Positions 32,259-43,600 of a stretch of DNA of 64,000 nucleotides are shown here, one piece after another (position 1 is the stretch's first letter; each line of letters starts with the position of its first letter). This DNA is from Baylisascaris procyonis (Eukaryota; Nematoda; Chromadorea; Rhabditida; Ascarididae): positions 324,001 through 388,000 of the forward strand of contig JAZARR010000200.1 of assembly GCA_037389465.1 (NCBI GenBank), in the 5' to 3' direction. The translations under genes were made by a program, and so were the position numbers. Below the pieces are notes generated by a model. It was not told where the DNA came from and searched no databases. It saw nothing but the letters and a program-made list of their open reading frames with translations.

Positions 32259-32324
32259 CTCATTGGAGGTGGCCTGTGTTGGATTGATTCTATACCTCGT
32301 CAAGACCTCACCAAGACTTCCTAC
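32259..32324 (-). CDS. Putative 22-codon exon, in phase with the AEBP2-like gene
   Basis: On the minus strand an acceptor (TTTAGGCAG) is followed by 66 bases and a donor (GAG/GTTTGC). The frame reads VGSLGEVLTRYRINPTQATS then NE. Both ends are phase 0, and exon 5 of the AEBP2-like gene (ending at 37690) also ends in phase 0, so the splice would be legal. The SLG-containing segment would fall where AEBP2 has its IESLGKGHSVVFHS segment, a weak resemblance. The GEVL...NPTQA pattern also recalls EF-hand light chains. The exon is too short to be sure of either. Confidence 0.3.
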
Positions 32325-33097
32325 CTGCCTAAATGCAGATTTCGTTCAAATATTTCTTATGCTTTATCTATATTCATATTACTAAAACTTCAAATTTTTA
32401 TCAATATAAACTACAAACATAATTCAAAGCATAGAATATAGATAGATATTATAATATCGTCCGCAAACTGATTAATTCAAAAGATTGTTGGAAGTATGCG
32501 ATTGCAAAAATTTTTTATGACTCCTACGGAAAAATTCGAGGAATATCTCAAAGAACGAAGAGATAAAAGCATTTAACAAGTTTGAGAAGCCTTCAATTTT
32601 TGTTAAGCTTGCTTTATAGAACGAGAAAACTAAAAACAACCTCTCTCAGTGATGGATACCTCTGCCCCTCATCAAACCTTCTCTGTGTTTTTGAGACACA
32701 ATGGGAAATTAGCGAACGGCGTGCGGTGATTGGAAAGTTCCCCTTTCAAGTAAGTAGTCCACTTTTCAGCAAGTAATTAGTAATTTAAAACCTAGGTACG
32801 CCCTACAATACCTCGCCCTCATATTGCATGCGGAACTCCTAGGTGGGCAACTGCCGCTGAACGTCTACTTTCTTCTGCGAAGGAATTTGACGATATGATA
32901 CCATCGAAGACTATAATAAACCAATTCCTCATATAGCCCATTCCTACATATAAACTGATTGCACTATTTATTGGGCTTAGTGATGAATATGGCTGGTTAA
33001 AAAGGTGAAAAACAATTCGCATTACTTAACAAAATGGTACATGTGACGCGAAAAAAAACGCACTAAATAACAATTGCACCATTGTGCAACTTCCGCA

Positions 33098-33478
33098 TCA
33101 ATGGTTTTTCACAACGACACACTCAATATAAGTGAAGTGTTTCGGTTCGTTGTGTGAAAGTAAACAGCCAGCTGTCAATAAGAGCGTATTTCCTAACTTT
33201 CTAACTTTTTCCCTTGAGAAACGCGAAGCTGTCACTAACATGAAAATATTATTGGCCACTAGAGGATATACTACAATGAGTAAGAACCACTCAACACTAA
33301 CAGTTACTATCCGATAGCTGTACCCATTAAAATTAGTCCATTTTCTACGATAAATAATAAATGGAAAATCGCGATTAAACAACTGAAACGATATTTTTTC
33401 ACTCATAATTTCTATTAAACTAATCAAACCAACCACTTCCATAAATTTAAAGAATGATAAAACATTTAAAGCATTCAT
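33098..33478 (-). other. Hydrophobic open frame, uncertain
   Basis: A 126-codon frame with an ATG. It contains a membrane-segment-like stretch (VEWFLLIVVYPLVANNIFML) followed by basic residues. No flanking acceptor or donor of quality, and the opposite strand is open as well. It could be a decayed membrane-protein exon or chance in AT-rich DNA. Confidence 0.15.
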
Positions 33479-33823
33479 ATTTAACTGATAAGACTCTTAG
33501 CTTAAACGTTCTTTAAAAGATCCATCCTTTTATCACCTAATCGAAACAACAATAAATCCGAATATTTAAAGCATTTCAGGTGTCTATTACTCTTCTCTAT
33601 ATTTATATATGAACTTCAAAGACAAGCTTAGGAATCCAACCTACAGCATAAGTAACACTCGATGAAATTTCATAAGATCAATCTTTAATGGTTTCTGAGC
33701 AGAAATATTTAACAGACAAAAATAAGCGTTATCGTAAAAAATGCCCATTGTGAAATATAGATATGCAAAAGCAATATTAACAAATGAAATCGTTTTTTCA
33801 ATTAAACCTATCGAAAAAAGGCA

Positions 33824-34276
33824 TTAACTATGTGTGCATTCCAGCAACTCATTTCTGCACCCTCTTTTAGCCTCAACGGCCTGTCGTCCAAATCCGCGGT
33901 AACGTTTGACCCTTTGTTTTGGTATTACAAGCATCATTAGGGTCATGTCACCAAGAACCATGCATGGGCATCTAATTACGTCTCTATTTGGCTGATGATC
34001 CACATGACACCGGATCCACGAAGGAAACAGTATACACTTCGTTGCTATTTTCTTCGCAAATTTTTGTCGAATTAGGCTCATGTGTTTGAAAACCTGGCCC
34101 TGTCGGTTTACGTCAAATTTGCAGCATTTGCAATGATACTTAATAAAGCGACCGCGAGGCGGGTCCGGGTATGGAGTTATGCCACTTGTCATTAAAGAGA
34201 AGGTGGGCTTCCTACAGCAATTTAAATTTTCCCGGCCAAAGGTAACCTTTTCTGTACAGATTTCTGAGGATTGCAA
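33824..34276 (-). CDS. Uncharacterised cysteine-containing open frame or exon
   Basis: 150 codons from an ATG to TAA, less AT-rich than its surroundings. It contains GRFIKYHCKCCKFDVNRQG, WIRCHVDHQPNRDVIRCPC and a basic RVKRYRGFGRQAVEAKRGC near the end. The Cys/His pattern hints at metal binding, but no known finger spacing fits. Acceptor-like CCTCAG lies 12 bases after the ATG. The plus strand also reads long here, with two stops, so an old mobile-element fragment on either strand is possible. It might be a later exon of the AEBP2-like gene, though the phase does not fit directly from exon 5. Confidence 0.3.
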   Translation of the reverse strand: MQSSEICTEKVTFGRENLNCCRKPTFSLMTSGITPYPDPPRGRFIKYHCKCCKFDVNRQGQVFKHMSLIRQKFAKKIATKCILFPSWIRCHVDHQPNRDVIRCPCMVLGDMTLMMLVIPKQRVKRYRGFGRQAVEAKRGCRNELLECTHS

Positions 34277-34498
34277 GTAGAATCACTCACCACAGTAGTA
34301 ATCGGATATTTACTATAACCGCTCATCTAACAATGCTCGCCTTGCTCTTCCCACTTCGTTTCCCACTCCAATGGCGCTATATCTATTCAAAGGACGGTTA
34401 ATGGGAAGTTATTTGTGATTCAATTGGTTCAAATGAGGCAATGTTTGAGTCAAAAAAGTGAGTATATTAATTATTAGACATAATATGAAACATAAACA

Positions 34499-34974
34499 AT
34501 GTGCCCTGAAAAATTGAAAGAGTCTGAGATGAGCTCGCGATATAATACAAACACATCGATATATCTACGACTGGACAATACGCAAACATCGATGAAGACA
34601 TCTCTGAGTGAGGTAACTCGAAGTTTATGCACAAAGACGGATATGCATCGTTCCCAAGAGTATTCGGAGCAATGTGTCCACTACGAAAGGCCAATCTTGC
34701 AAGGATTTGATTTGATTCGGGAGCGACGATGAAAACAAAAGAGAGGGAAAATGGGAATCAAACCTCTCAAAATTTTCTGAGATGTCTCTTGCCAATAGAT
34801 GTCTGCTCATGTCTGTCGTACACAAACGAACGACATTATACCAAAAAAAGATTAAACATTATAATAACAATACCGATCAATTCATTGGGGGAAAGCACAA
34901 TCGTCGATATAAATCGCATGGCAGTGCATTTTTCCCGAACAAAAAAAAAAAACAACCAGCTCGTCATTGTTAGA
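34499..34974 (+). other. Coding-like plus-strand frames, unassigned
   Basis: A 77-codon frame (34499-34732; contains YNTNTSIYLRLDNTQTSM) is followed by overlapping frames to 34995. None carries a recognisable domain and no convincing splice sites link them. Reported as open frames only. Confidence 0.15.
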
Positions 34975-37483
34975 TGTAATCAATCCTGCCTTTGAAGTAA
35001 TTAAATTTATATGTGCAACGCAATATCCGATCATAAGTTATAAGTTTAAAAATTCCTTCATAACTCGGAATAGAATCCATTATCATCTCTTCGCCCACCA
35101 GATGCTCGAACTAATCAAGGTGATTTCCGTGTTCTCACTTATTATTGTTCAGTTGGTCTATTCCGTCAAGTCTACATATTACTGAGCACATCCCTGATAA
35201 GCATTTTACTCAGCACCTTCTCAATTGGCCATTATAACCCACAATTCTTCTAAATTCATTCATTTCTTTTCAAAACAGATTTCAATTAGAGTATAACTGA
35301 TATTTAAATATTGTGGAAACCTGCCCATACCATTTTAGTAGCACAGGTTTAATTCCCTTCGCAATCTACAAACACTAGAGGATTGTTCGCTTATCCGATC
35401 CATTCCCATCACCATTTACCGAGATTCTATGAATTCACCTTTAAAAGAGATTAACTTCTAAAATCTCTAAAGTAATCTTAACTAAGTAATCACTAATAAA
35501 ATTGAACAAATTAACTACCATTAAAAAATATTCCATTACTCTACTTCAAAGGCATAAAATACATAACTATAGAAAAAAGTATAACTTGAAACAAAATATG
35601 AGACATAAAATACGATTACAATTTAAAATTAATATGGGATCGAATTTCTGGGATGATGGTGAAAAAGTGACAAGTGCTTGAATGGCGTTGATTAAAAAGA
35701 CGAATTATGTTCGAATATTCAAAAACTGACCCTAAATTTTCCTTGAAACTTTTTCAATTTTATAGCGAAATATTCTCCAATAAATATGGAGAGAATATTC
35801 TTAGATTTGTTATCGACTAATAAAATAAAAAAATAAAATAAAATAAATTTAAAAATAGCATATATAATAAATCATTGAAAAATAATATTCATAGCTTCAA
35901 AATGTCCACCATCATCCCTGAGGTAACATAAAATTTGAGGTTTCTTTGGTGAAATGGACAGAAAATTGAGAAGTAAAACGCCCTCAATATATGTGATATT
36001 TCGCAAATACTATTTAGCTATTCTAATAAAAAAGATATAGTAGGCCCAACACGTCAACTACTCTTACAAATGCTACTCTACAGCCCTATCAATCTTCGGA
36101 GCCAGCCTATCAACATTTCTTCATCAAATCCATCACACAGAAAGGCAGTAAGAGAGAGAGAGTTATTCCATGCTTCATACTTCAGCAAAACTTGCAATAA
36201 TTCAGCATTAATGCTGGAACTTTCCAATTAATTTTATTCAGTGGATAAACGATGAAATATCAAAGATGGGTCCCTTATTTAACCGCTTTTTTGTTGAGAT
36301 CAAACTCGATATTACAACAATACAACATTCACAGACACATACATACATATGTATTGCAGTGCCTATAAAAACATAAACAAGAAAATATATTAATGATTGC
36401 AGCTTCTTGCAATATAACGCTTCAAATGACTCAACTATAAGAAGATTCAAAAAAGAAATAATATAGCGATTCCTACTAAAACACTTCCTAACCGATCGAC
36501 CACGTGTGCGAATCCTTCAACACAAAGTTCCTTTTGCCCACAGGTAAAACCTGATTCGCAAATACTGCCCATTACTCCTAATGAAGAGGATCATTAAGGA
36601 AGAGGCTGAGCTGAACAGAACAGTTCGACTGTGCCCACAAAACTTTACTGCTTTTCTATAGAAATACGTCCCCATACAAACACACACACATGCATGCGCA
36701 GACACAAACACACATTCATATACACAAACAAACGCAGACACACATATATGCGTAGGTATACACGCAAGCCAAGTAAGGAAAATAGCCAGGATGCGCAAAA
36801 TCCACAATACACAAAACCTCCGAATTTTTCCTATCCCGTCGTGTCATATGTGGGGAAATTTTTTCTGTCTAAGTAAAAAACCGTTTTGAAATTGGATACC
36901 ACCCTCCCCTTTCAAAACAACTAAATTCGGAGTCCTAACAAGGCAGAAAATCTAACAGGAATGCAGAACAAAGATGAAATCATTTCTGGCAATAGAATAA
37001 GATAATGGAATAAAATGAGCCCAGCCTCTATAAAATAAAATAAAAAATTTCACTAATGAATTCGCGTCAAATCATTTCATAAACATCAACACCATGGCCA
37101 ATACTTATACATAAATATATCAATTCAAAAAGTACAGCATGAAAGTAGATCAATCTCTCACTTACTTCTTTTACAGGGCCAAGAAAAATAAGTTAGTGAT
37201 TAATGGTTAGCATATGTTAAGCCTGATATAAAAGGCCTAACCTTAGAAGAACATCTTCCATTACTCCTGTATACTATTGACAGTACTGTTGGCGCATACC
37301 AATAAAGGCGGTTCATCCAGCCACTGAGGCGTTGTCGCTCACAAAGCACGCTGATTCCTCAGACGAATGTGTGCGCGTTTTGAAAGCATTACTCAGTAGA
37401 CGCTTCTTCTCACCTCTGTCCATCATTTTTGTCGGCGGCTGAAGTATAACATGCAATAGGTTCATGCAGTAAGCATATAACTT

Positions 37484-37586
37484 AAGGTTACAGTATTACT
37501 ACAGTATTACAGTAGTATACCACTACAGTAGCATCACCCTTACAGTACAGTTTTAAAAAAGGCATTACTGCAGTAACAGTCTTTTA
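37484..37586. repeat. Cluster of TACAGTA/TACTGTA motifs
   Basis: About eight copies of TACAGTA, ACAGTA or TACTGCAGTA occur within 100 bases, 104 bases downstream of exon 5 of the minus-strand zinc-finger gene. The motif is near-palindromic. Smaller groups occur at 10395-10425, 22080-22160 and 29610-29655. Confidence 0.6.
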
Positions 37587-37689
37587 AGATTACCTTCTAC
37601 ATAGCATACTTTTTAGATATCTTTAAAAAGTAAGGAAATGAAATGCAACATAAGAAAGAAATGATAGCATTTAAAAAGAAAAGACTCAC

Positions 37690-40600
37690 TTCCGCTTTGA
37701 ATGATTCAATGGCGAATGTAAGCATTCGTCTACGTTTACGATAAGCGGCACCTCCTCTTGGTGTGGGTGGTGGTCGAGCAACGAGACACGCATTTTTTGT
37801 TCGTTCATATTCCCTTAGACGCATTACGATCCATTCGTCAGTTGCACGATCGAAGAAATCGCTGTTCTCACCTTTAATCATTTCCTTTATTCTATCGAAA
37901 TGTCTTGCTAAATCGAGTCATTTTTCTAATAAAAAAACATCATAACAAAGAGAATCAAATCAAAAAATCCTAGAAAACTAATAAAAATTAAGAAATCCTA
38001 GAAACTACTTTAAAAAATATATTTATAGTCTGAGAAAATCAACCAATTTTTTAACCAAAAAAATTGTATTTCCACCTAACACTTTTCCCATGTAAAGTGT
38101 AATAAAAGCACCCTGTTAACAATAAACCTCATTCAACTTGATACTCATAATAATCGTCTGTCATATTTCGAATGTTTATTCCAACTTCCATTGCAGCTAT
38201 CATATCACAAATAATACTTACTTATTTGCACAATAATTCACCACATAAGTGATTGTAATACCTCTAAACGCCTTTCCTATTAAACTAGACTTCATCCTCT
38301 AGCCCATGACATGATGGCCTAGACAGCAATTAAATTTACATACTATGACAGTAATATGCAACTTGAATGATAATTCATACTACTGCTCATTATTAATGAT
38401 CGACTTACACTTCTAGGTATAATAAAATAAGAAATCTATAACCCGGTGAGTGTGTTAAGAAATAAGAATCGAACAAAATAATATATCGTTTTCATTAGCA
38501 ACACGAAGATGAAAATCAAAAACAAGCGATTTATTTGCAGTGTAAGGACATCTTCCCCTCCTCTCTTCTAAAGAATAGGAGGAAGATAGCAGGTTCTATT
38601 ATTTTCAAAAACTATTTTTTCAGGAATTTTCAGGGAACAGGCCCTGTGATATTAGATAGTAAACAAACCCCAGGAAGAATTCACATTTGCAAATAATTCG
38701 GAATTTACTGCGAAAAAAGTGGCCTCAGCGCTTAGCAGGTCAATAGCGGCAAGCAAACTTTGGTGAAAAACAAAAAGAAAGCAGTCAGTCAATAGATTTG
38801 AACAAAAAAAAGAGATTAACAAATCGAAAAACTTCATAGAAAATAAGATGAAGAGGGGATATGAATTTCAATTGATCAACTTACAAGGTGGATAGTAAGG
38901 TAAAGGCGTCCATTGAAAACATGACTTCGACTTTGCGGATTCGCCTTCTTCTGAGTGCGTTCGTTTTTCTAAATAATTCACTCGTCAGATAAATGGGAGC
39001 AACAAAAAAAGACAACATTTTGCTAGATAACGAGTGTTTCGAAGGCGAAAGTGAACGATTATATTGTAATCTTTAGAATAAAAACTATGAATACGTTTAC
39101 AAGCAATAACGATACCATCCATAAACCCATAAGCTATATTTGATTACAAATATATAAATATATATGTAAATATAAATAAGTAAATAAATAAATAAATAAA
39201 TAAATAATATATAACGCAAAAATCGGAAACAACCTCAACTGAACACAATGCCTTTGTGAAAAAATTCAAAAAAGCAAGCAGAAATGCTTAGCATTGATTG
39301 ATGCTTAAGGAATCTTTCACAGCGACGAGGAGGGAAGCGGAGATGTGTGAATGGCAGAGAAAGCGAAACACAAGGAAGAAGAATATAAATGAAGGTACAC
39401 TGACGCAGGCATACACTACACTGACTTAACCAATCATCACACCTCCTTTCTCCTCCGATAGCACCATATTCTAGAGATTTGCATTAAAACATAAACCACT
39501 TTAAACAAAACACTATCCTTGCCAATGAGCAATCCATGACTTCCATAACCAATTACTCTTAGATAACAACGTGATCCTCCCTCCCCTCCCCAAATTCCGG
39601 CTATACAACAATCGCACCTTCGAAAGCTATCATCATTGTTACCTAAGGCTTTTCTTCACATTTTTGTATTTGATATGTTCCCTCTACATCAATCGACATT
39701 TATATTTAGGGAACAGACGTGATAAAGTTATGTGTGTCATCGCCACCAAGAAAACAGAGCTGTGCCATCAACGACCAACTGTAGGTAGAACACCACACAA
39801 GATCACTGCACTTCAACACCCCCCCCCCCCCCCCATACGCTAAATTTAACATCATAAATTACGGCCGCACTTCACATTCCATAAAACAACCACTTCAAAT
39901 GATATGGAAACTTGAGTTACGCCTTTTTTCGGTGAGGGTATTTATTTGATTGACATACCTTTGGTTTTTTCATGTCCCGATCGGAGATGGTCTTCGAGAG
40001 CACGTTTCAGCGTAAATCTTAGGGTACATTCCTCAATAAGACATCTATACGGCTGTGCTTTACCGGCGTGTCTCGTAGTGAAATGATCCTCCAACCAAAG
40101 AAACTGAAATATTACTACACTTAACAAATTTTTGTCGAAAATGAATTCATAATGATATATGCATTATATAACAAATAAACGATCATATTTAACTTATTTG
40201 CATAATTAATATAAGATATTCAAACTGAAGCGGATTATTAGCTTTCCCTTAGCAGACATTATTAGTGAAATAATTCCAAAAATTAAAAAAAAAATACTCC
40301 TTACCTTTACGTAGCTTAATAAAATCTTGTAAGCCGTTATATGAGTAAAAGCAAATTATTTAGAAAATCAGGTGGGAATTTCCGAAAAAAATTGAACAAC
40401 ACAATACGAGAGGATCAATGATAAAGAGCTCACTTGTTTCTTCAGATCACCTCGACTCATCGCCATTTTACAATCACCCCATTTGCATGCCAGACTCTTG
40501 AGTCGACTTTTAGGTGAGCAACGTACCCGTGAGGTTGGACTCAAGCAATCGGGTGGTCGAAGTACTTCAAGATGAGTCTAAAATGAAAGTAGATCACTAC

Positions 40601-43600
40601 AGCAGATTCCAACATTCGAAGCTTGGAGATGTGAAAACCGTTGTTTACCGATGTAAAAACACTACAATCATGCAAAATTTTGTTGAAATGAAATTCCTTT
40701 CACCTTATGTCATTACGGTGCCTTCTATCCATCAAATATCTATTTCCCCTGCGTGCCTTTATTGCAACGAAGACAAAAGAGCGTACTTGCAACAATATGG
40801 GTTAAACCTAGTCCCGGTTGAGTGCTTAGCATATGGCCACTTAAAGTTCTGTTATGCCAAAGCCAGTCTACTGACCGGAAACAGATCAAATCAATTTCCA
40901 TTTTATAATGGGTTAAATGGGCATCGATCATGAGGTTAACATAATACAAACCTTGATAACGTGGTCGTAGAGATCGTTGTCACATTTGAAACGATTAGTA
41001 CATTTGTCCCAATGGCATTCGCATTTGAAGTGCTCACGATAAGAAAGCGATGAACTGACAGCATAAGACGATGAAGACGATGGTCTTGATGTACATTCGG
41101 TAAGGAGTTCCACTTTTAGCTGCAGCTCATGCTCCCTCTCGTTCCTTTTGAAGCAATTTCTATCGATGACCTGAGGTTGTAAGAAGAGAGTTGATTCGGG
41201 CTTCTCGCAGACAATTGAAAGAGGCTCTTTGAGTGATGAAAGGTCAAGAGAGTCGACTCGGGAAGAAAGCGAACTAAGAGATGCTTGACTTGCATTCGAC
41301 GGCAGTGCCGATCCATAGCCCGATGAACACGACGACGATGCAGAAGAACAACACTGCTCAGGGATGTGAGCCTCTTTGAGCAACAGCGGACATTTGGAAA
41401 GCGACATATTTGTCGCAAGGCACTTCAGCGGGTCCGAGGCGACCATCGGATGAGGACTGTCGACTGATGATGAATCTGGTGACGACGGGAATGAAGAGTC
41501 GAAGCCCGAGTCGACACTTGCAGGCGACATGCGCCCCATATTGTGCATATTCTTAGCGGCCGACATAACGGCCAACATCTGTAAATATTATGAACGTTAG
41601 CTGTTTATCAAGCAATAAATCAAAATAGAATGCATACACTTGTTGCAAGAAATCCCAGAGATAGGTGAAGGAGAGATGAGGACGAGTGAGGGGAAGGAAA
41701 AGGATATAGAATACCTTGCGAAGCCAGATCCTCCTTTCCTCCACTTGGAATGGGTCGAGAAAATATTTCCGACTTTTTATTTTAGAAGCGAGAAAGATTA
41801 AATGAACTTAAGAAATATCCCATAAATCAATCAGAAATAAATAATTACTAAATTACAAGCAAATTAAATATAATACAACCCGAATGCAGTAATTATAAAT
41901 AAATGAAATAAAGTTAACTGCAAGTAAATGAGCAGTAATCACATTGGAAACAAATTAAGAGAGCCAATAATGATAGAATTCTTTGATTAACGGCAATGCA
42001 TTACAGTAAATATTCATAGAGCGCAAATGACATAAATGAAGTCAACAAAAATTCATGCCCTTTCACAATAAAAAAAAAACATCAACACAACATATGATAT
42101 CATCGGAAAAACATCAAAGAAATCCGTATACGTCAAAAACTATATGCGATACCGTTAATAAGGGCAGTGCAATTTAATTATACAATCGAACAAACCTCTC
42201 GATGTTTGTGATTGCAACAATTTCCGATCCCTTTTCACGCTCACAAAAAAACTCGAAAAAATTGTTTTAAAATAGCAATGGTAATATAAGCGTTTGTTAA
42301 AGAAATTTTAAAGAAATAAATAAATAAACGAACAAACTTATAAAACAATGAACATTTCAATACAGCTAGTAGCGCTAAAGCATACAGTTGAATTATTTAC
42401 GTATGTATTTTGAAATGTCCACAAAACTTTAATCAACCCCATTAATAAGAGTGGTCAACATTTAACGGTAATCACCGTCGTTGAACTACTCTAATAAACG
42501 ATCGCGCATCAGTGGTCTAGTTAGAAATTTCGAGAGCAATCGTTCTATCGTAAACATAAAAATCCATCTCAAATTCATACTTGTTTTGTTTACTCTACAC
42601 CTACCTGGCCATTTATTATTAAGCATTTGGCCATCTAAATCGAGCCATAATCATCGCAAAAATTTGGCATATTTCAGCAACGATCACATATATTCCACAA
42701 ATTGCATAAAACATTCCTCAATAAAAAGAAAAGTGATAACGATTTGATGAGAATCGACTGATAACATTAAAAATTTTTATATTTCTAAAAAAAAATCAAA
42801 ATTTACATATTTATGCAATTTCCGACCAAATTCAAATGCCTCTGAATTATTTTCAATTTATCTAAACTCCGAATGAAAATTTCTTCATCTTTCCTACTAT
42901 ATCATTTCTACGGTTTAAATTCATTAATAGTAATGTACATAAGTGCCCTCTCGCTTCACATAAATATTTTCCCCATCAAAACTACTTCTCTTATAAAGAG
43001 TTCTCCAAAAAATTTGAAAGATCTCCATCCCCCACCCTTCCCTATCCCATCTTATAAACACCAAATGTAATTTAAATCTGCACCTTCATTTCCATCACTA
43101 ATATAAAATAAGAAAAAAACATCAGCATATTAAAAGGCTTAAGTCACAAATTTTACATCAAAAATAAAATAGAAAATTGCATCGACATTAATGAATTCTT
43201 TACAAACAATCAATAAACGATTATGACCATAACATTAATATTAGTGTGAATTTCAATGCAAAAGTAAATCACCCAATAGCATTGATAAAGATTAAAGATG
43301 ACCGCTAAGTAGATGGGCATAACCTTGAGGCATAAAAATCGCATTCACTATTTGTTATAATCATCGATCGTTACTATCGTTAAGACCTATCAATGTCAAA
43401 ATTCCCTTCATAAAACGGCACCTTTAACATATCAAAGCGATAGGTTTTACTATGAAAGAAACTATCAAGACGGATATAATCGAATAAAACCTCCGTGGTT
43501 ATAGCTCTTATTTAATAATGTGGAACAGAAGGGGAGGGATGGGAGGGGAGGGGGAAGGGGGAAGGGGATTCTTCTACAATTTTACTATAAAAATTTTCTG

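Noticed and set aside
36517..36807. Minus-strand frame with Cys-Val repeats
   Set aside because: Translation of an ACACAC-type low-complexity tract at 36680-36760.
41718..41784. Possible extra coding exon upstream of exon 2 of the zinc-finger gene (minus, ending in a donor-like CAAG/GTATTC)
   Set aside because: The phase-0 reading is open but there is no convincing acceptor; exon 1 at 49495-49385 joins exon 2 in phase without it.
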